Positions 41,656 to 51,595 are shown, numbered from the stretch's first letter. The stretch: DNA of 64,000 nucleotides from Streptomyces sp. V3I8 (GCF_030817535.1 NZ_JAUSZL010000002.1:6944001-7008000); one strand, 5' to 3'. Program-made: numbers and translations. The notes: generated from the letters alone by a model not told the origin.

Positions 41656-42630
41656 ATGAGCAACGCACTCGCCATCGCCCACGTCACCCAGGCCCTCGCC
41701 CTGCTGATCGAGGCCAACCTGCAGCCCGGGATCGACATGGCCGTCAAGGTCGAGCCGCGCAAGCCGTCGGCCGACCCGCCCGCCGATCCCACGATCACCG
41801 TCTTCCTCTACCAGGTCACCCCCAACACCTCGCAGCGCGGCACCGACCTGCCGACGCGCGCTTCCGACGGCACGCTGCTGAAGCGGGCCGCGACGGCGCT
41901 TGACCTGCACTTCCTCATCAGCGCGTACGGCGACGAGACGGAACTGGTGGGCCAGCGGCTGATCGGCTCCGTCGTGCGCACGCTGCACGAGATCCCCGTC
42001 CTGCCGCTGGACATCATCGAACTGGCGGGGGAGAAGCCGTACTTGGCGGACAGCGACCTCGCCGACGCGGCGCAGCGGGTGCGGTTCACGCCCACGGTGA
42101 TGGACATCGACGAGACCTCGAAGCTCTGGGGGATGCTCCACCAGACCCCGTACACCCTCTCGGTGGTCTACCAGGCGGCGCTCGTCCTGATCGAGGGCCG
42201 CGAGATACCGGTGGTGGCGAAGCCGGTGGAGCGGTCGACGGTACGGGTACTGCCGTTCGGCGCGCCGGGAGCGCCAGGAGCGCCAGGTGCGCCCGGGGGG
42301 CCCGATGGGCCGGTTTCACCCGGGGCAGGTGACGCGCCCGGCGCCCCGGACGGCGGCGCACCCGTCAAAACCACCGCCGCGAAGGAACCGGCCGGGACCG
42401 CGACTGGGACAGCGACCGGAACGACCTCCGGGAAGGCGCCGGTGAAGGCTGCGGCCAAGGCGGCGGCCCGTACCCGCAAGGGGGCGCAGCCCAGCAAGGC
42501 GACCCAGGTGTCCCAGGCGGGCAAGTCCGCGCGCCGCGCGGCCAAGGGCGCGACGCCCGCGACCCCGACGTCCATGCCCCCGACGGACTCCATGACCGCC
42601 GACGGCGGTCCCGACCGCACGGAGCGGTGA
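41656..42630 (+). CDS. cis16: DUF4255 cap/terminator protein with collagen-like tail
   Basis: A 324-residue protein. The first ~200 residues are a DUF4255 domain (ITVFLYQVTPNTSQRGTDLP, LKRAATALDLHFLISAYGD), the tail-terminator family that closes the tube and sheath at the distal end. After about residue 200 comes a low-complexity tail: Gly-Ala-Pro collagen-like triplets, then Ala/Lys/Thr-rich DNA (KAAAKAAARTRKGAQPSKAT). The tail is not part of the usual family and may reach beyond the cap, for example toward membrane, nucleic acid or cell wall; that is speculation. Confidence 0.87.
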   Translation: MSNALAIAHVTQALALLIEANLQPGIDMAVKVEPRKPSADPPADPTITVFLYQVTPNTSQRGTDLPTRASDGTLLKRAATALDLHFLISAYGDETELVGQRLIGSVVRTLHEIPVLPLDIIELAGEKPYLADSDLADAAQRVRFTPTVMDIDETSKLWGMLHQTPYTLSVVYQAALVLIEGREIPVVAKPVERSTVRVLPFGAPGAPGAPGAPGGPDGPVSPGAGDAPGAPDGGAPVKTTAAKEPAGTATGTATGTTSGKAPVKAAAKAAARTRKGAQPSKATQVSQAGKSARRAAKGATPATPTSMPPTDSMTADGGPDRTER

Positions 42631-42636
42631 GGCGGG

Positions 42637-44658
42637 ATGCGGACAACGGGGGCAGGTGAGGGCATGGGCGGAGACGGGCCGGGCGAGGAGAGCACAGCGG
42701 GCGGCGGCCCGACGCTGACCTCGGAGATCAGGCGCGTCCTCGCCCGAGTCGACGCGCACGCGTCCCGCGCGTCCCGTGCGAACGCGCCGGCGGCGGCATC
42801 GGCAGACCCATCGGCCGGTCCGGTGAGTGCGGCGGATGCGGCGGGTCCGGGGGCGGGCCCCCTCGACGCGCTGGTCGGCTGCTTCGGGCTGACCCCGTTC
42901 GAGCGGGACCTCGTACTCCTCACCGCCGCCTGCGAGTTGGACACCACGACCGCCGCCCGCTGTGCCGCGGCGAGCGGAGACCCGGAGCGCGCGTACCCCA
43001 CGTTCTCGCTCGCCCTGGCCGCACTCGCCGAACCGCACTGGAGCGCGCTGACCCCGGTCGCGCCCCTGCGCCGCTGGCGGATCGTAGAGCCGGCCGACGA
43101 ATCACGGCAGTCCCTGACCCTGTCCCGGCTGCGGCTCGACGAACGTGTCCTGCACTTCCTTCTCGGCTCGCCCTATCTGGACGCGCGCCTGCACGGCCAG
43201 TTGCGTCGCACGCCGGTCCCCGAGGAGCTTCCGCCGTCGTACGAGCTGGCCGCGAGCCGGGTCGCCGCGGGCTGGACGACGGGCGCGCGGCCCGACGCAC
43301 CGCTGCTCGTCGAGGTGGTCGGCGGCGACCTGCGCAGCCGGGCCGACATCGCCGCCGCCGCGGCCGGCCGCTCCGGGCTCACCCTGTACGCGATGAACGC
43401 CGAGGACATCCCGACCGCCCCCGGCGACCGCGACCTGCTGGCCCGGCTGTGGCAGCGCGAGGCGATCCTGCTGCCCGCCGCCCTGCTCGTGGAGGCGGGC
43501 GAACTCGACCGCGACCAGCACGCGGCGACCGATGCGTTCCTCGCCGGGGCCGCCGTACCCGTCGTCGTGTCGAGTCACGATCCGCGGCGGACGGACCGGC
43601 CGCACGGCGAGCGGGTAACCGTGCCGCATCTGGACGACGAGGAGCAACTCGGCGTGTGGGTGGACGCGTTCGAGGGCGTCGCCGACATAGGCGAGAGCGA
43701 ACTGCGGTCGCTGGTGGCGCAGTTCCAGCTGCCGCCCCATGTCGTACGAGCCGCTGCCGCCGCCGTACGCCGTGATCGCCCCGTCGCGGACGAACAGGAC
43801 GCCGGCCGACTCGCATGGCGTGCAGGGATGAACGAGGCCAGGGTCGGCATGGACGAACTGGGCCGCCGTATCGAGCCGGACGCGGGCTGGGGCGACCTGG
43901 TGCTGCACGAGCGGCAGACGAGCGTACTGCGGGAGATCGTCGCGCACGTACGGCAGCGGGCAACGGTCCACCAGGAGTGGGGCTTTGCCGCGACCCTGCG
44001 CCGGGGCCTCGGGGTCACCGCGCTCTTCGCGGGCGGCTCGGGCACGGGCAAGACGCTCGCCGCCGAGGTCATGGCCAAGGAACTCGGCCTCGACCTCTTC
44101 GTCGTCGACCTGTCCCAGGTGGTCAGCAAGTACATCGGCGAGACCGAGAAGAACCTGCGCAAGGTATTCGACGCCGCCGAAGCCGGAGGCGCACTCCTCC
44201 TCTTCGACGAGGCCGACGCCCTCTTCGGCAAGCGCAGCGAGGTCAAGGACAGCCACGACCGGTACGCCAACCTCGAAGTCAGCTACCTGCTCATGCGCAT
44301 GGAGGCGTACCGGGGCCTCGCGATCCTCACCACCAACATGAAGAAGGCCCTGGACACGGCGTTCCTGCGACGGATCCGCTTCGTCGTCGACTTCCCGTTC
44401 CCGGCGGAGCACGAGCGTGCCGAGATCTGGCGCCGGGTGCTGCCGCCGCAGACCCCGGTGAAGGGCATCGAACCGGAGCTGCTGGCCCAACTGACCGTCG
44501 CGGGAGGCTCGATCCGCAACATCGCCCTCTCCGGCGCCTTCCTGGCCGCCGAGGAGGGCGACCGCCTGCAGATGCGGCACATGCTGGCGGCGGCCCGCAC
44601 CGAGTACCTCAAGCTGGAACGCTCGCTCACACCCGGGGAGGTCCGCGGATGGGTGTGA
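42637..44658 (+). CDS. cis15: AAA+ ATPase of the injection system
   Basis: A 673-residue AAA+ protein. The N-terminal half is a helical substrate or docking domain after an Ala/Gly/Ser-rich start. The AAA module has Walker A GGSGTGKT (466-473), Walker B LLLFDEADALFG (D524/E525), sensor-1 ILTTNMKKALD and the arginine region DTAFLRRIRFVVDFPFP. In eCIS and Afp/PVC systems this ATPase is needed for assembly or cargo loading. It starts six bases after the cap gene and overlaps the next gene by ten bases. Confidence 0.93.
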   Translation: MRTTGAGEGMGGDGPGEESTAGGGPTLTSEIRRVLARVDAHASRASRANAPAAASADPSAGPVSAADAAGPGAGPLDALVGCFGLTPFERDLVLLTAACELDTTTAARCAAASGDPERAYPTFSLALAALAEPHWSALTPVAPLRRWRIVEPADESRQSLTLSRLRLDERVLHFLLGSPYLDARLHGQLRRTPVPEELPPSYELAASRVAAGWTTGARPDAPLLVEVVGGDLRSRADIAAAAAGRSGLTLYAMNAEDIPTAPGDRDLLARLWQREAILLPAALLVEAGELDRDQHAATDAFLAGAAVPVVVSSHDPRRTDRPHGERVTVPHLDDEEQLGVWVDAFEGVADIGESELRSLVAQFQLPPHVVRAAAAAVRRDRPVADEQDAGRLAWRAGMNEARVGMDELGRRIEPDAGWGDLVLHERQTSVLREIVAHVRQRATVHQEWGFAATLRRGLGVTALFAGGSGTGKTLAAEVMAKELGLDLFVVDLSQVVSKYIGETEKNLRKVFDAAEAGGALLLFDEADALFGKRSEVKDSHDRYANLEVSYLLMRMEAYRGLAILTTNMKKALDTAFLRRIRFVVDFPFPAEHERAEIWRRVLPPQTPVKGIEPELLAQLTVAGGSIRNIALSGAFLAAEEGDRLQMRHMLAAARTEYLKLERSLTPGEVRGWV

Positions 44659-44975
44659 ACAAGGGCATGGGCGGGGGCGTGAACGGGGACGCGGGCAGGC
44701 GGCCGGACGCGATCCGCGTGAACGTCGGCGAACTCGTCCTCGACGGCTTCCGAGTGGACCCCGACCGGGTGTCCGCAGCCTTCGAGCACGAACTGACCCG
44801 CCTGGTACGGGAACACGGCGTGCCGCTGGCCGCCGAGCGGGGCGCCGTGACGCTGGACGCGCTGTCCGGACTGCCGCCGCTGCCCGCCGGGCTGTCGGCG
44901 CGACGGCTCGGCCAGGAGCTGGCGCGGGCCGTGCACGCGGGTCTCTCCGGCGAGGGGGAGGTGCAGGCCCCATGA
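44649..44975 (+). CDS. Small conserved eCIS protein
   Basis: A 108-residue protein that overlaps the ATPase gene by 10 bases and the giant DUF4157 gene by four (ATGA). After a Gly-rich start it contains VNVGELVLDGFRVDPDRVSA and FEHELTRLVREHGVPL, a helical pattern I have seen in small proteins between the ATPase and DUF4157 genes of other eCIS clusters. A chaperone or adaptor for the giant protein is the natural guess. ATG 44649 is taken; GTG 44655 is possible. Confidence 0.72.
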   Translation: MGVNKGMGGGVNGDAGRRPDAIRVNVGELVLDGFRVDPDRVSAAFEHELTRLVREHGVPLAAERGAVTLDALSGLPPLPAGLSARRLGQELARAVHAGLSGEGEVQAP

Positions 44976-47900
44976 GCGGCAACTCTGCGACTCAGGACGC
45001 CCGTTCGGAGCAGGCCGCCGAACAGCGGCGCCGCAAGCGCAAGGAGCGCGCCGCCCAGGCCCGTGCACCCGAGCCGAAGGACATCGTCAGCGGCGCCGGA
45101 CAGCCGCTCGACGTCGGCGTACGGCGGGAGTTGGAGGACCAGCTCGGGCACGACCTCGGCCGCGTACGGCTGCACACCGGGCGGGACGCCGGACAGCTGA
45201 CCGAGCTGCTCGGCGCGGACGCCGTCGCCGTCGGCCAGGACGTCTTCTTCCGCGAGGGCGCCTACCGCCCCGGTACGGCCGACGGCCAACGCCTGCTCGC
45301 GCACGAGCTGTTGCACACCGTGCAGAACCCGGACGGCCTCGGCGCCCTGCGGGCCGGCCGCGATCTCGGCGCGGTCAGCCTCCCGCAGCAGGCGATCGAA
45401 CGGGAGGCGGAATCGGCCGCCCAGGACCTCGTACGTCCGGCCGCCGCGCAGTCCGCGAGGGAGCCCGCGTCGGAGGTGGCACCTGGGCAGGCCACGCCGG
45501 GCTGGCTGCGCTACGCCACGGTGGACGCCGACCGCAACCGGCTGGAGCAGATAGACCCGGCGACCCTCGTGGACCGGCTGACGAACTCGCTCGTGCGTTC
45601 GCTGCGCGGCGACCCGGAGGACCGCTCCAAGCGCACACGCCACCAACTTGCGCGTCTGTCGGCGGAGTTGTTGGACGGTGTGCTCGACCGGCTGGAGGGC
45701 CGGCTGCTCGGCTCGGAGCACGACCGGGTGCTCGACCTGGTCGAGGAGATCGAGGCCGACGGGGACCTTCCGGAGGAGCCCGACTCGTACGAGACCCCGG
45801 CGGTCGAGGCCGACGCGGCCGGGGAACTGCGGTTCCGGCGGGAGAGCGAGCGGCGTTCGGCCGAGGAGGAACAGACCGAGGAGGAGGGACCCGGGGAGGC
45901 GCCGGGGCCGGAGAAGGAGCCCTCGGGCACGGAGGGGGCGACGGGGTCCACACCGGAGAACGGCGGTGCCGAGCCGGGCGGCGGCAGGGATACGGGCCGA
46001 CAGCAGCCCTCACCCGAGGCGGCACGGTCCCGGGGCGCGCAGCAGCCCGGTGAGAGGACGACCGCGGGCTCCGCCGAGCAGGGCGGGGTGGAGAAGGGCG
46101 GGGCGGAGAAGAAGGAAGCGAAAGAGGACAGGGCCCCAGCCGGAGACCAGAGCGGCAAGAGCGGCGGTGCGCAGAAGGAGAACAGGGAGGACAAGGGGGG
46201 TGCGGACGAGCGGGGCACACCGGCGGCGAGCGAGGAGGAGTCCGCCGCGAAGAACCGTCCGGGCGCCGTCGACGCGCTCGTGGCGGGCCAGCACCCCAAG
46301 GCGGCGGACAAGGCCGGGCAGCCCGAACCGACGGGTTCGCCCACGGTGGCCGGCAAGGACACCCAGCTGCCCGCCCGGCTCAGCCGGCTCGACGGCGTAC
46401 GCAACCAGGACCTCGAAGGGCCCGAGGAGACGGCCGACGAGGAGCCCTTCGGCTCCGGCAGCGAGTCCGAGGTCGAGGTCGGCGGCGAGGAGAAGAGCGC
46501 CTGGGACATCAAGCTCCAGCCCGAGGACTTCATCCCGGAGCACGATCCCGATGTGTCCGGCATACCGACCGCGGACGCGTCCGACCCGTCCTCGGGCGCC
46601 GTCGCGGCTGTCCCGTCGTTCCCCGCGCCCCCGGTGACCAGGGCCGACAAGGTGCAGGCGGAACGGGATGCCGAGGACGCGGAGGACGCGGCGGCGGAGT
46701 CCGAAGCCGAGTCCGAGTCCGAGGACGTCACCGAGCTTGCCGACACGAACGCGGCGGAAGCGGGGGCCGGCCTGGAGTCCGGTCCTGGCGACAGCCGGTT
46801 CGGCGGTCTCGCGGTGGAGCGGGCCGCCGCGCCGCCGTCCGTGTCGGGCGTGCCGGCGAGGGACCCGAAGAGCGGTGCCGATCCCAAGGCCGGACCGGTG
46901 GCCGCGCAGACGGCGGTGCAGCAGGCACCGGGCAGGTCTGAGGGCGGCGCCGAGAGCGGTGGAGAAGTACGGGAGGCGGCCGCCAAGGAGGAGAAGGGCA
47001 CTCCTGCCGGGGGCGAGAAGTCGGGCGGCGCACAGGAGAAGGCTTCTCTGCAGGCGAGTCCGGCTTCGGCCGCAGGGGCCGGCGCGGGCTCGGCTGCCGT
47101 TACGGGGCCGCAGGCGTCGTCGACTTCGGCGGCTGCGGGGTCTTCGGGGTCCTCGGCGGGGTCGAGCATGTCGGTGTCGGAGTCAGGGGCCGCGTCTCCC
47201 GCACGAGACAGCCATGTCTCCGGCAACACGTCCGGGAGCGGGGGTGGGACCGGGACGACGGAATCCCCGGCGGCACAGACACCCGCGCCCGCCACTCCGC
47301 AATCCATGAACGCCCCCCAGGCCACCCCTCAGGCCACCTCTCAGGCCACCTCTCAGTCCGCGCCCGAGTCCGCACCCGAGCCTGTTCAGACCGTCGCCGC
47401 CCCCGCTTCCCGGAGCACGTCGGCCAGGTCGGCGCCCGCCGCCAAGGGATCGCGCGGAGGTGGAGGCGGCGGAGGCGGTGGCAGCGCCGCTGTGCCGGCC
47501 GCCCGGGGCAAAGGCGGCAAGAAGGACTCGGCCCCGGCCCCGAACCTCTCGCAGGTGTCCCCGGAGGCAGGCCTGTCCACGGCCTCGAACCTGAAGCCCC
47601 ACAGGGCACTTGAGGCCATGGGCGGGGTGGGCGGCTCGGTCGACCGGACCGTCGGTGACGAGCACAAGGCGCTCGCGGCCGCCCCGCCCTCGATGCAGCG
47701 ACCCGCAGGAGCTCCCCAGACCCTCCAGGGCAAGCCGAAGGCCGACGCACCGGCCCAGTACTCCCAGGACCCGGCGCAGAAGTCCGAGGCGCCCGAGGAG
47801 GAGAAGGCCGAGGTCAAGGGCGCCAAGGAGCCCGAAGGTCAGATCGAGGCCGAGAAGGCGGAGGAGCCGGGCGGCTGGGACACCTTCAAGATGGCCCTGG

Positions 47901-50900
47901 GTTTCGGTATCGGCTGGATCGCGGACAAGCTCGGTTTCGAGGTGGACGCGCAGGAGTTGGCCGCGAAGTTCGCCGGGCTGCCGACCAAGGACGAGGCGCT
48001 CAAGCAGGCCCAGGCGGGCAACGCGCCGGGCGTGGAACTGCAGGGCGCGGCGGAGGGCGCGGCCGACGAGCAGGGCGCCGCCGTCGACACCAAGGGCCAG
48101 GAGACCGTCACGACGGGCCGTGACGACGCGGCCCGCCCGATGGGCGAGAACCAGGTCTACCCGGACGCTCCCAAGGAGCAGCTGAAGGCGAAGGTGCCCG
48201 GCGCGGAGGGCGGCAAGGGCGGGGCGCCGGAGGGCGGCGCGTCCACCGGGGCGGTACCTCCCGAGGCGGCCTCCGAGGTGGCGGAGCACGACCGGGGACC
48301 GCAGTTCAAGGCGGCGTTCAGCGACGGACAGAAGGGCATGTCCGACGGGCGGCAGACCAAGGACCGGGACTTCCGCGACTCGCAGGCGAAGCACAAGCAG
48401 AAGGTGGACGCCGAGGTCGCGGCGAACACCGAGAGCCAGGCGGGCGAGCGCGAGAAGGCACTGGGGGATGTGACCGCTCAGCGTGCCGACTGGCGCAAGG
48501 AGCAGGACGAGGAACTCAAGAACCTCGGTACGAAGAAGACCGAGCGGCACGACAAAGTTCGCAAGGACGTCCAGGACAAGGAGAAGAAGACAGACGACGA
48601 CGTCGCCAAGGAGAAGGACGACGGCGACAAGAAGATCCAGGACGCGAACACCAAGGCGGAACAGGACGCCGAGAAGAAGCGCGACGACAGTGTCAACGAG
48701 TCCGGCAACTGGATCAGCAAGGCCTTTGACTGGCTCAAAGAGAAAATCATCGAGATCAAGAACGCGATCGTCCGCGTCATCAGAGCGGCACGTGACGCGG
48801 TCGTCGGTTTCATCAGGAACTTCAAGGCCACGGTCGAACGCTGGATCAACGAGGCGCGCAAGTTCATAGTCGACGCGATCAAGAACCTGATCGACGATCT
48901 GATCGAGTTCGCGAAGGCTTTGGTCCGCGGGATCATCGAACTGGCCGCTCGCATCCGGAAGTTCATCAGCGATCTCATCTCGGCGGCGATCGCCCTGGTG
49001 AACCGGCTGGCGAAGATGCTGAAGCAGATCGTCACGGATCTGCTGAACGCCATCGGGAAACTGCTGGGCAGCATCCTCAGCATTCTGCGGAAGATGCTTC
49101 TCGATGTGGTCAAGGCCGTGGTCGCGGCGGTGAAGACGGTCCTGGAGTACGCGTCCAAACTGCTCAGCGCACTCGGCGAGTTCATGATGATCGCCGTCGA
49201 CTTCCTCTCCGACCCGGGCGGCTGGCTGAGCGGTGCGAAGAACTCCGCCGTTGACGGGGCGAAGAACCACCTCTTCCGCGAGGTCCAGGCGGCGGTGAAG
49301 CAGTGGTTCCAGTCGAAGATCGAGGAGATCATCGGCATTCCAAGGGCGATGATCGACAAACTGATCAAGGGTGGCTTCACCCTGGAGCGGATCGTCAAGG
49401 AGACGTGGGACGCGATCGTCCCGCAACTCCCTTTCATCATCGGCGAGATCGTCATCACGAAGGTCATCGCCAAGCTCATCCCCGGAGCGGGCTGGGCGAT
49501 GGCGGTCATCGACGCCATCCGCACGGCGATCGGCGCCCTCAGCGAGATCCTGCGCGCGATCGGCGCGGTCATCACCTGGCTGCGCGCGGTCCGCCAGGGC
49601 GGCGCGGGCGTCCTCTTCGCGAAGGCGGTCGCGGCGGGCATCGTCGCACTACTGGAACTCGCCTACGAGGCGCTGCTGAGCGGCATCGGCAAGTACGTGG
49701 CGAAGGTGGGCCGCCGCCTGAAGGGAGTGGCGGCGAATCTGGGCAGGGAGAAGCCGCGCGGGGGCGACGGCAAGACCCCGGCGGGCCAGGACGCGGACGA
49801 CCGGGGCGACACCGGAAGGCCCCGGCCGACCACGGCGGCCTCCCCGCCCACGGCGAGGCCGAGGCCCGGCGCCGCACCCGTCCCGAAGAAGCCCTCGGGC
49901 ACGGCCGCCACTCCGAGCAGGCCGACGACGTCCGCACCGAAGAAACCGACGCCCACGGGCCCGGCGAAGCCACCGGCACCGGGCCCGGCCAGGGACGCCA
50001 CGAGGCCCGGCCCCGCCGCGCCGACGAAGCCCGTGGGCAAGGACAAGAACGGCCGCCCGAAAAACCCGGAGGACGAGAAGCCGGACACCCGCCCGACCCC
50101 GTCCCCGAAGCCCAAGCCCCAACCGGCCCCACGCCCGAGGCCGAAACCGGAACCGGACACGGGCCCCCGCTCGAGGACGGACACCCCGGGCAGGCCCAAG
50201 GACGACCATGGCCCCACCACACCCAAGCCGGACACCAGAACCCCGGACAGGCCCAAGGACCAGGACTCGGACGCCACGAGGCCAACGGACAAGGATGGTA
50301 CGCAGGACGGCACGGTTTCCGGGAAGCCCAGGACGGACAAGCCCGGACCCGACAGGCCCAAGTCCGACAAGGACGGCAGTAAGCCCGACAGGTCCGAGGG
50401 CGGTGACGCCAGGAAGCCCAAGCACGGCAAGGACGACGTCGGCAGGCCGAGAGGTGGCAAGGAAGGCCCGAGCCGGCCTCGGGGCACCGACAAGCAGGAC
50501 AAGCGGCGAAGGAGAAACGAGGAGGAGGAATCACCCGCAGCCAAAAAGGCACGTCTGGAGTTGATAGCGGCACGGATACGGGAAATTCTCCGGGAGCGGC
50601 TGGACCGGGGAATCACATTCAGCTCCCATAAGGCCCTGCTCGGTAGCCTGCGAAGGCACTACAAGCTGAGCTCCCTCTACAAGGAGGGAGGGGAGAAATT
50701 CACTGTCGTGGCCCGCCTCAATCCCTCTGTTCCCGTGATACCTGGATTCAGTACCTACGAAACGGAGATAGATCACAGCAAGCCTGATCCGCCGCTGCCC
50801 ACCCCGCGCGCTCCGTCGAAGAAGAACAACGTACTGGCCACCGACTTCACTGCCGAGGCCATCAATGAGTCGTGGGCGAACAAGCGCGGCGAGAAGGCGG

Positions 50901-51565
50901 ACAAAGCTCGAAAAGATGAACCCATCGGATTCCGTTATATCAACAAGTATGATCTGAACGCGGACTCCAGCAATTTCTGGGTCCGTCAGCACCTGCTCAC
51001 GCAGCTCCTCGGAGGCACCGCAGACGGACGGAATCTGGTTCCTGCCAGGAACAGGGTGAATCAAGAATTCAAGAACGAGGTTGAAATCCCGGCCGAGCAG
51101 TGGATCCGTGCCGGGAAGAACAAGATTGCCTGGTACGACGTCAAGGTGAACTATCACTCGGGGGAACCCAGGGGGTTCCCGTCGTTTCTCAGAACGGAAT
51201 GGGGCGCATATTATCCCGACTATGCAAACAATAAATGGGAGAGGGAGAAGTGGCCGCGCGACTACAACGAGAAGTCTGGAGGTGGCCTTGAACTACCGCC
51301 GGGTCCCGGAAGTGTGGTTTATGTGAACTATGACTCGGCCCTCCGTATGCAGAACATGCTGAACATCCCGAAGGGGATTGCCGAGGATATCGAGGATGTG
51401 GCTGATGTTCACAGCCGTAACATCCCAAGCATGTCCATCCTGCTGGAAGACCTGAAGACACTGCGGAAGATCAAGAGGCGTCGAAGGAAGGGGTGGGACG
51501 GGAACATTCGAAAGCTCATCAGGGCTGCCGCGGAGGGGCATCTTACTTTCGACAAGAAGCAATGA
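44972..51565 (+). CDS. 2197-residue DUF4157 / tape-measure-like protein with C-terminal nuclease-like domain
   Basis: Four regions are visible. Residues about 25-140: DUF4157 (eCIS core) domain with a zinc-protease-like HELLHTVQ motif (H111, H115). About 300-1150: acidic, Ala/Gly/Ser/Pro-rich and disordered. About 1150-1580: long charged coiled coil (KDRDFRDSQAKHKQKVDAEV onward) and a run of amphipathic/hydrophobic helices (FIRNFKATVERWINEARKFI...), like a tape-measure protein that fills the tube. About 1590-1848: Pro/Lys/Arg/Asp linker. About 1850-2197: a foreign-looking domain with WVRQHLLTQLLGGTADGRNL, VPARNRVNQEFKNEVE (H2007, N2021, N2030, E2036), which resembles the H-N-N core of the DNA/RNA non-specific endonuclease group. 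The DNA from about 50.5 kb to its stop is clearly poorer in GC. I infer a cargo/tape-measure chimera carrying a toxin tip. Confidence 0.8.
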   Translation: MSGNSATQDARSEQAAEQRRRKRKERAAQARAPEPKDIVSGAGQPLDVGVRRELEDQLGHDLGRVRLHTGRDAGQLTELLGADAVAVGQDVFFREGAYRPGTADGQRLLAHELLHTVQNPDGLGALRAGRDLGAVSLPQQAIEREAESAAQDLVRPAAAQSAREPASEVAPGQATPGWLRYATVDADRNRLEQIDPATLVDRLTNSLVRSLRGDPEDRSKRTRHQLARLSAELLDGVLDRLEGRLLGSEHDRVLDLVEEIEADGDLPEEPDSYETPAVEADAAGELRFRRESERRSAEEEQTEEEGPGEAPGPEKEPSGTEGATGSTPENGGAEPGGGRDTGRQQPSPEAARSRGAQQPGERTTAGSAEQGGVEKGGAEKKEAKEDRAPAGDQSGKSGGAQKENREDKGGADERGTPAASEEESAAKNRPGAVDALVAGQHPKAADKAGQPEPTGSPTVAGKDTQLPARLSRLDGVRNQDLEGPEETADEEPFGSGSESEVEVGGEEKSAWDIKLQPEDFIPEHDPDVSGIPTADASDPSSGAVAAVPSFPAPPVTRADKVQAERDAEDAEDAAAESEAESESEDVTELADTNAAEAGAGLESGPGDSRFGGLAVERAAAPPSVSGVPARDPKSGADPKAGPVAAQTAVQQAPGRSEGGAESGGEVREAAAKEEKGTPAGGEKSGGAQEKASLQASPASAAGAGAGSAAVTGPQASSTSAAAGSSGSSAGSSMSVSESGAASPARDSHVSGNTSGSGGGTGTTESPAAQTPAPATPQSMNAPQATPQATSQATSQSAPESAPEPVQTVAAPASRSTSARSAPAAKGSRGGGGGGGGGSAAVPAARGKGGKKDSAPAPNLSQVSPEAGLSTASNLKPHRALEAMGGVGGSVDRTVGDEHKALAAAPPSMQRPAGAPQTLQGKPKADAPAQYSQDPAQKSEAPEEEKAEVKGAKEPEGQIEAEKAEEPGGWDTFKMALGFGIGWIADKLGFEVDAQELAAKFAGLPTKDEALKQAQAGNAPGVELQGAAEGAADEQGAAVDTKGQETVTTGRDDAARPMGENQVYPDAPKEQLKAKVPGAEGGKGGAPEGGASTGAVPPEAASEVAEHDRGPQFKAAFSDGQKGMSDGRQTKDRDFRDSQAKHKQKVDAEVAANTESQAGEREKALGDVTAQRADWRKEQDEELKNLGTKKTERHDKVRKDVQDKEKKTDDDVAKEKDDGDKKIQDANTKAEQDAEKKRDDSVNESGNWISKAFDWLKEKIIEIKNAIVRVIRAARDAVVGFIRNFKATVERWINEARKFIVDAIKNLIDDLIEFAKALVRGIIELAARIRKFISDLISAAIALVNRLAKMLKQIVTDLLNAIGKLLGSILSILRKMLLDVVKAVVAAVKTVLEYASKLLSALGEFMMIAVDFLSDPGGWLSGAKNSAVDGAKNHLFREVQAAVKQWFQSKIEEIIGIPRAMIDKLIKGGFTLERIVKETWDAIVPQLPFIIGEIVITKVIAKLIPGAGWAMAVIDAIRTAIGALSEILRAIGAVITWLRAVRQGGAGVLFAKAVAAGIVALLELAYEALLSGIGKYVAKVGRRLKGVAANLGREKPRGGDGKTPAGQDADDRGDTGRPRPTTAASPPTARPRPGAAPVPKKPSGTAATPSRPTTSAPKKPTPTGPAKPPAPGPARDATRPGPAAPTKPVGKDKNGRPKNPEDEKPDTRPTPSPKPKPQPAPRPRPKPEPDTGPRSRTDTPGRPKDDHGPTTPKPDTRTPDRPKDQDSDATRPTDKDGTQDGTVSGKPRTDKPGPDRPKSDKDGSKPDRSEGGDARKPKHGKDDVGRPRGGKEGPSRPRGTDKQDKRRRRNEEEESPAAKKARLELIAARIREILRERLDRGITFSSHKALLGSLRRHYKLSSLYKEGGEKFTVVARLNPSVPVIPGFSTYETEIDHSKPDPPLPTPRAPSKKNNVLATDFTAEAINESWANKRGEKADKARKDEPIGFRYINKYDLNADSSNFWVRQHLLTQLLGGTADGRNLVPARNRVNQEFKNEVEIPAEQWIRAGKNKIAWYDVKVNYHSGEPRGFPSFLRTEWGAYYPDYANNKWEREKWPRDYNEKSGGGLELPPGPGSVVYVNYDSALRMQNMLNIPKGIAEDIEDVADVHSRNIPSMSILLEDLKTLRKIKRRRRKGWDGNIRKLIRAAAEGHLTFDKKQ

Positions 51566-51595
51566 CTGCAGCACGAACCAGCAAAGGGCCTGCAA

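Noticed and set aside
45511..49426. Long antisense open frames inside the DUF4157 gene
   Set aside because: Ser/Pro/Ala- or Leu/Val/Asp-rich products expected from reading low-complexity GC-rich DNA backwards; no ribosome sites.
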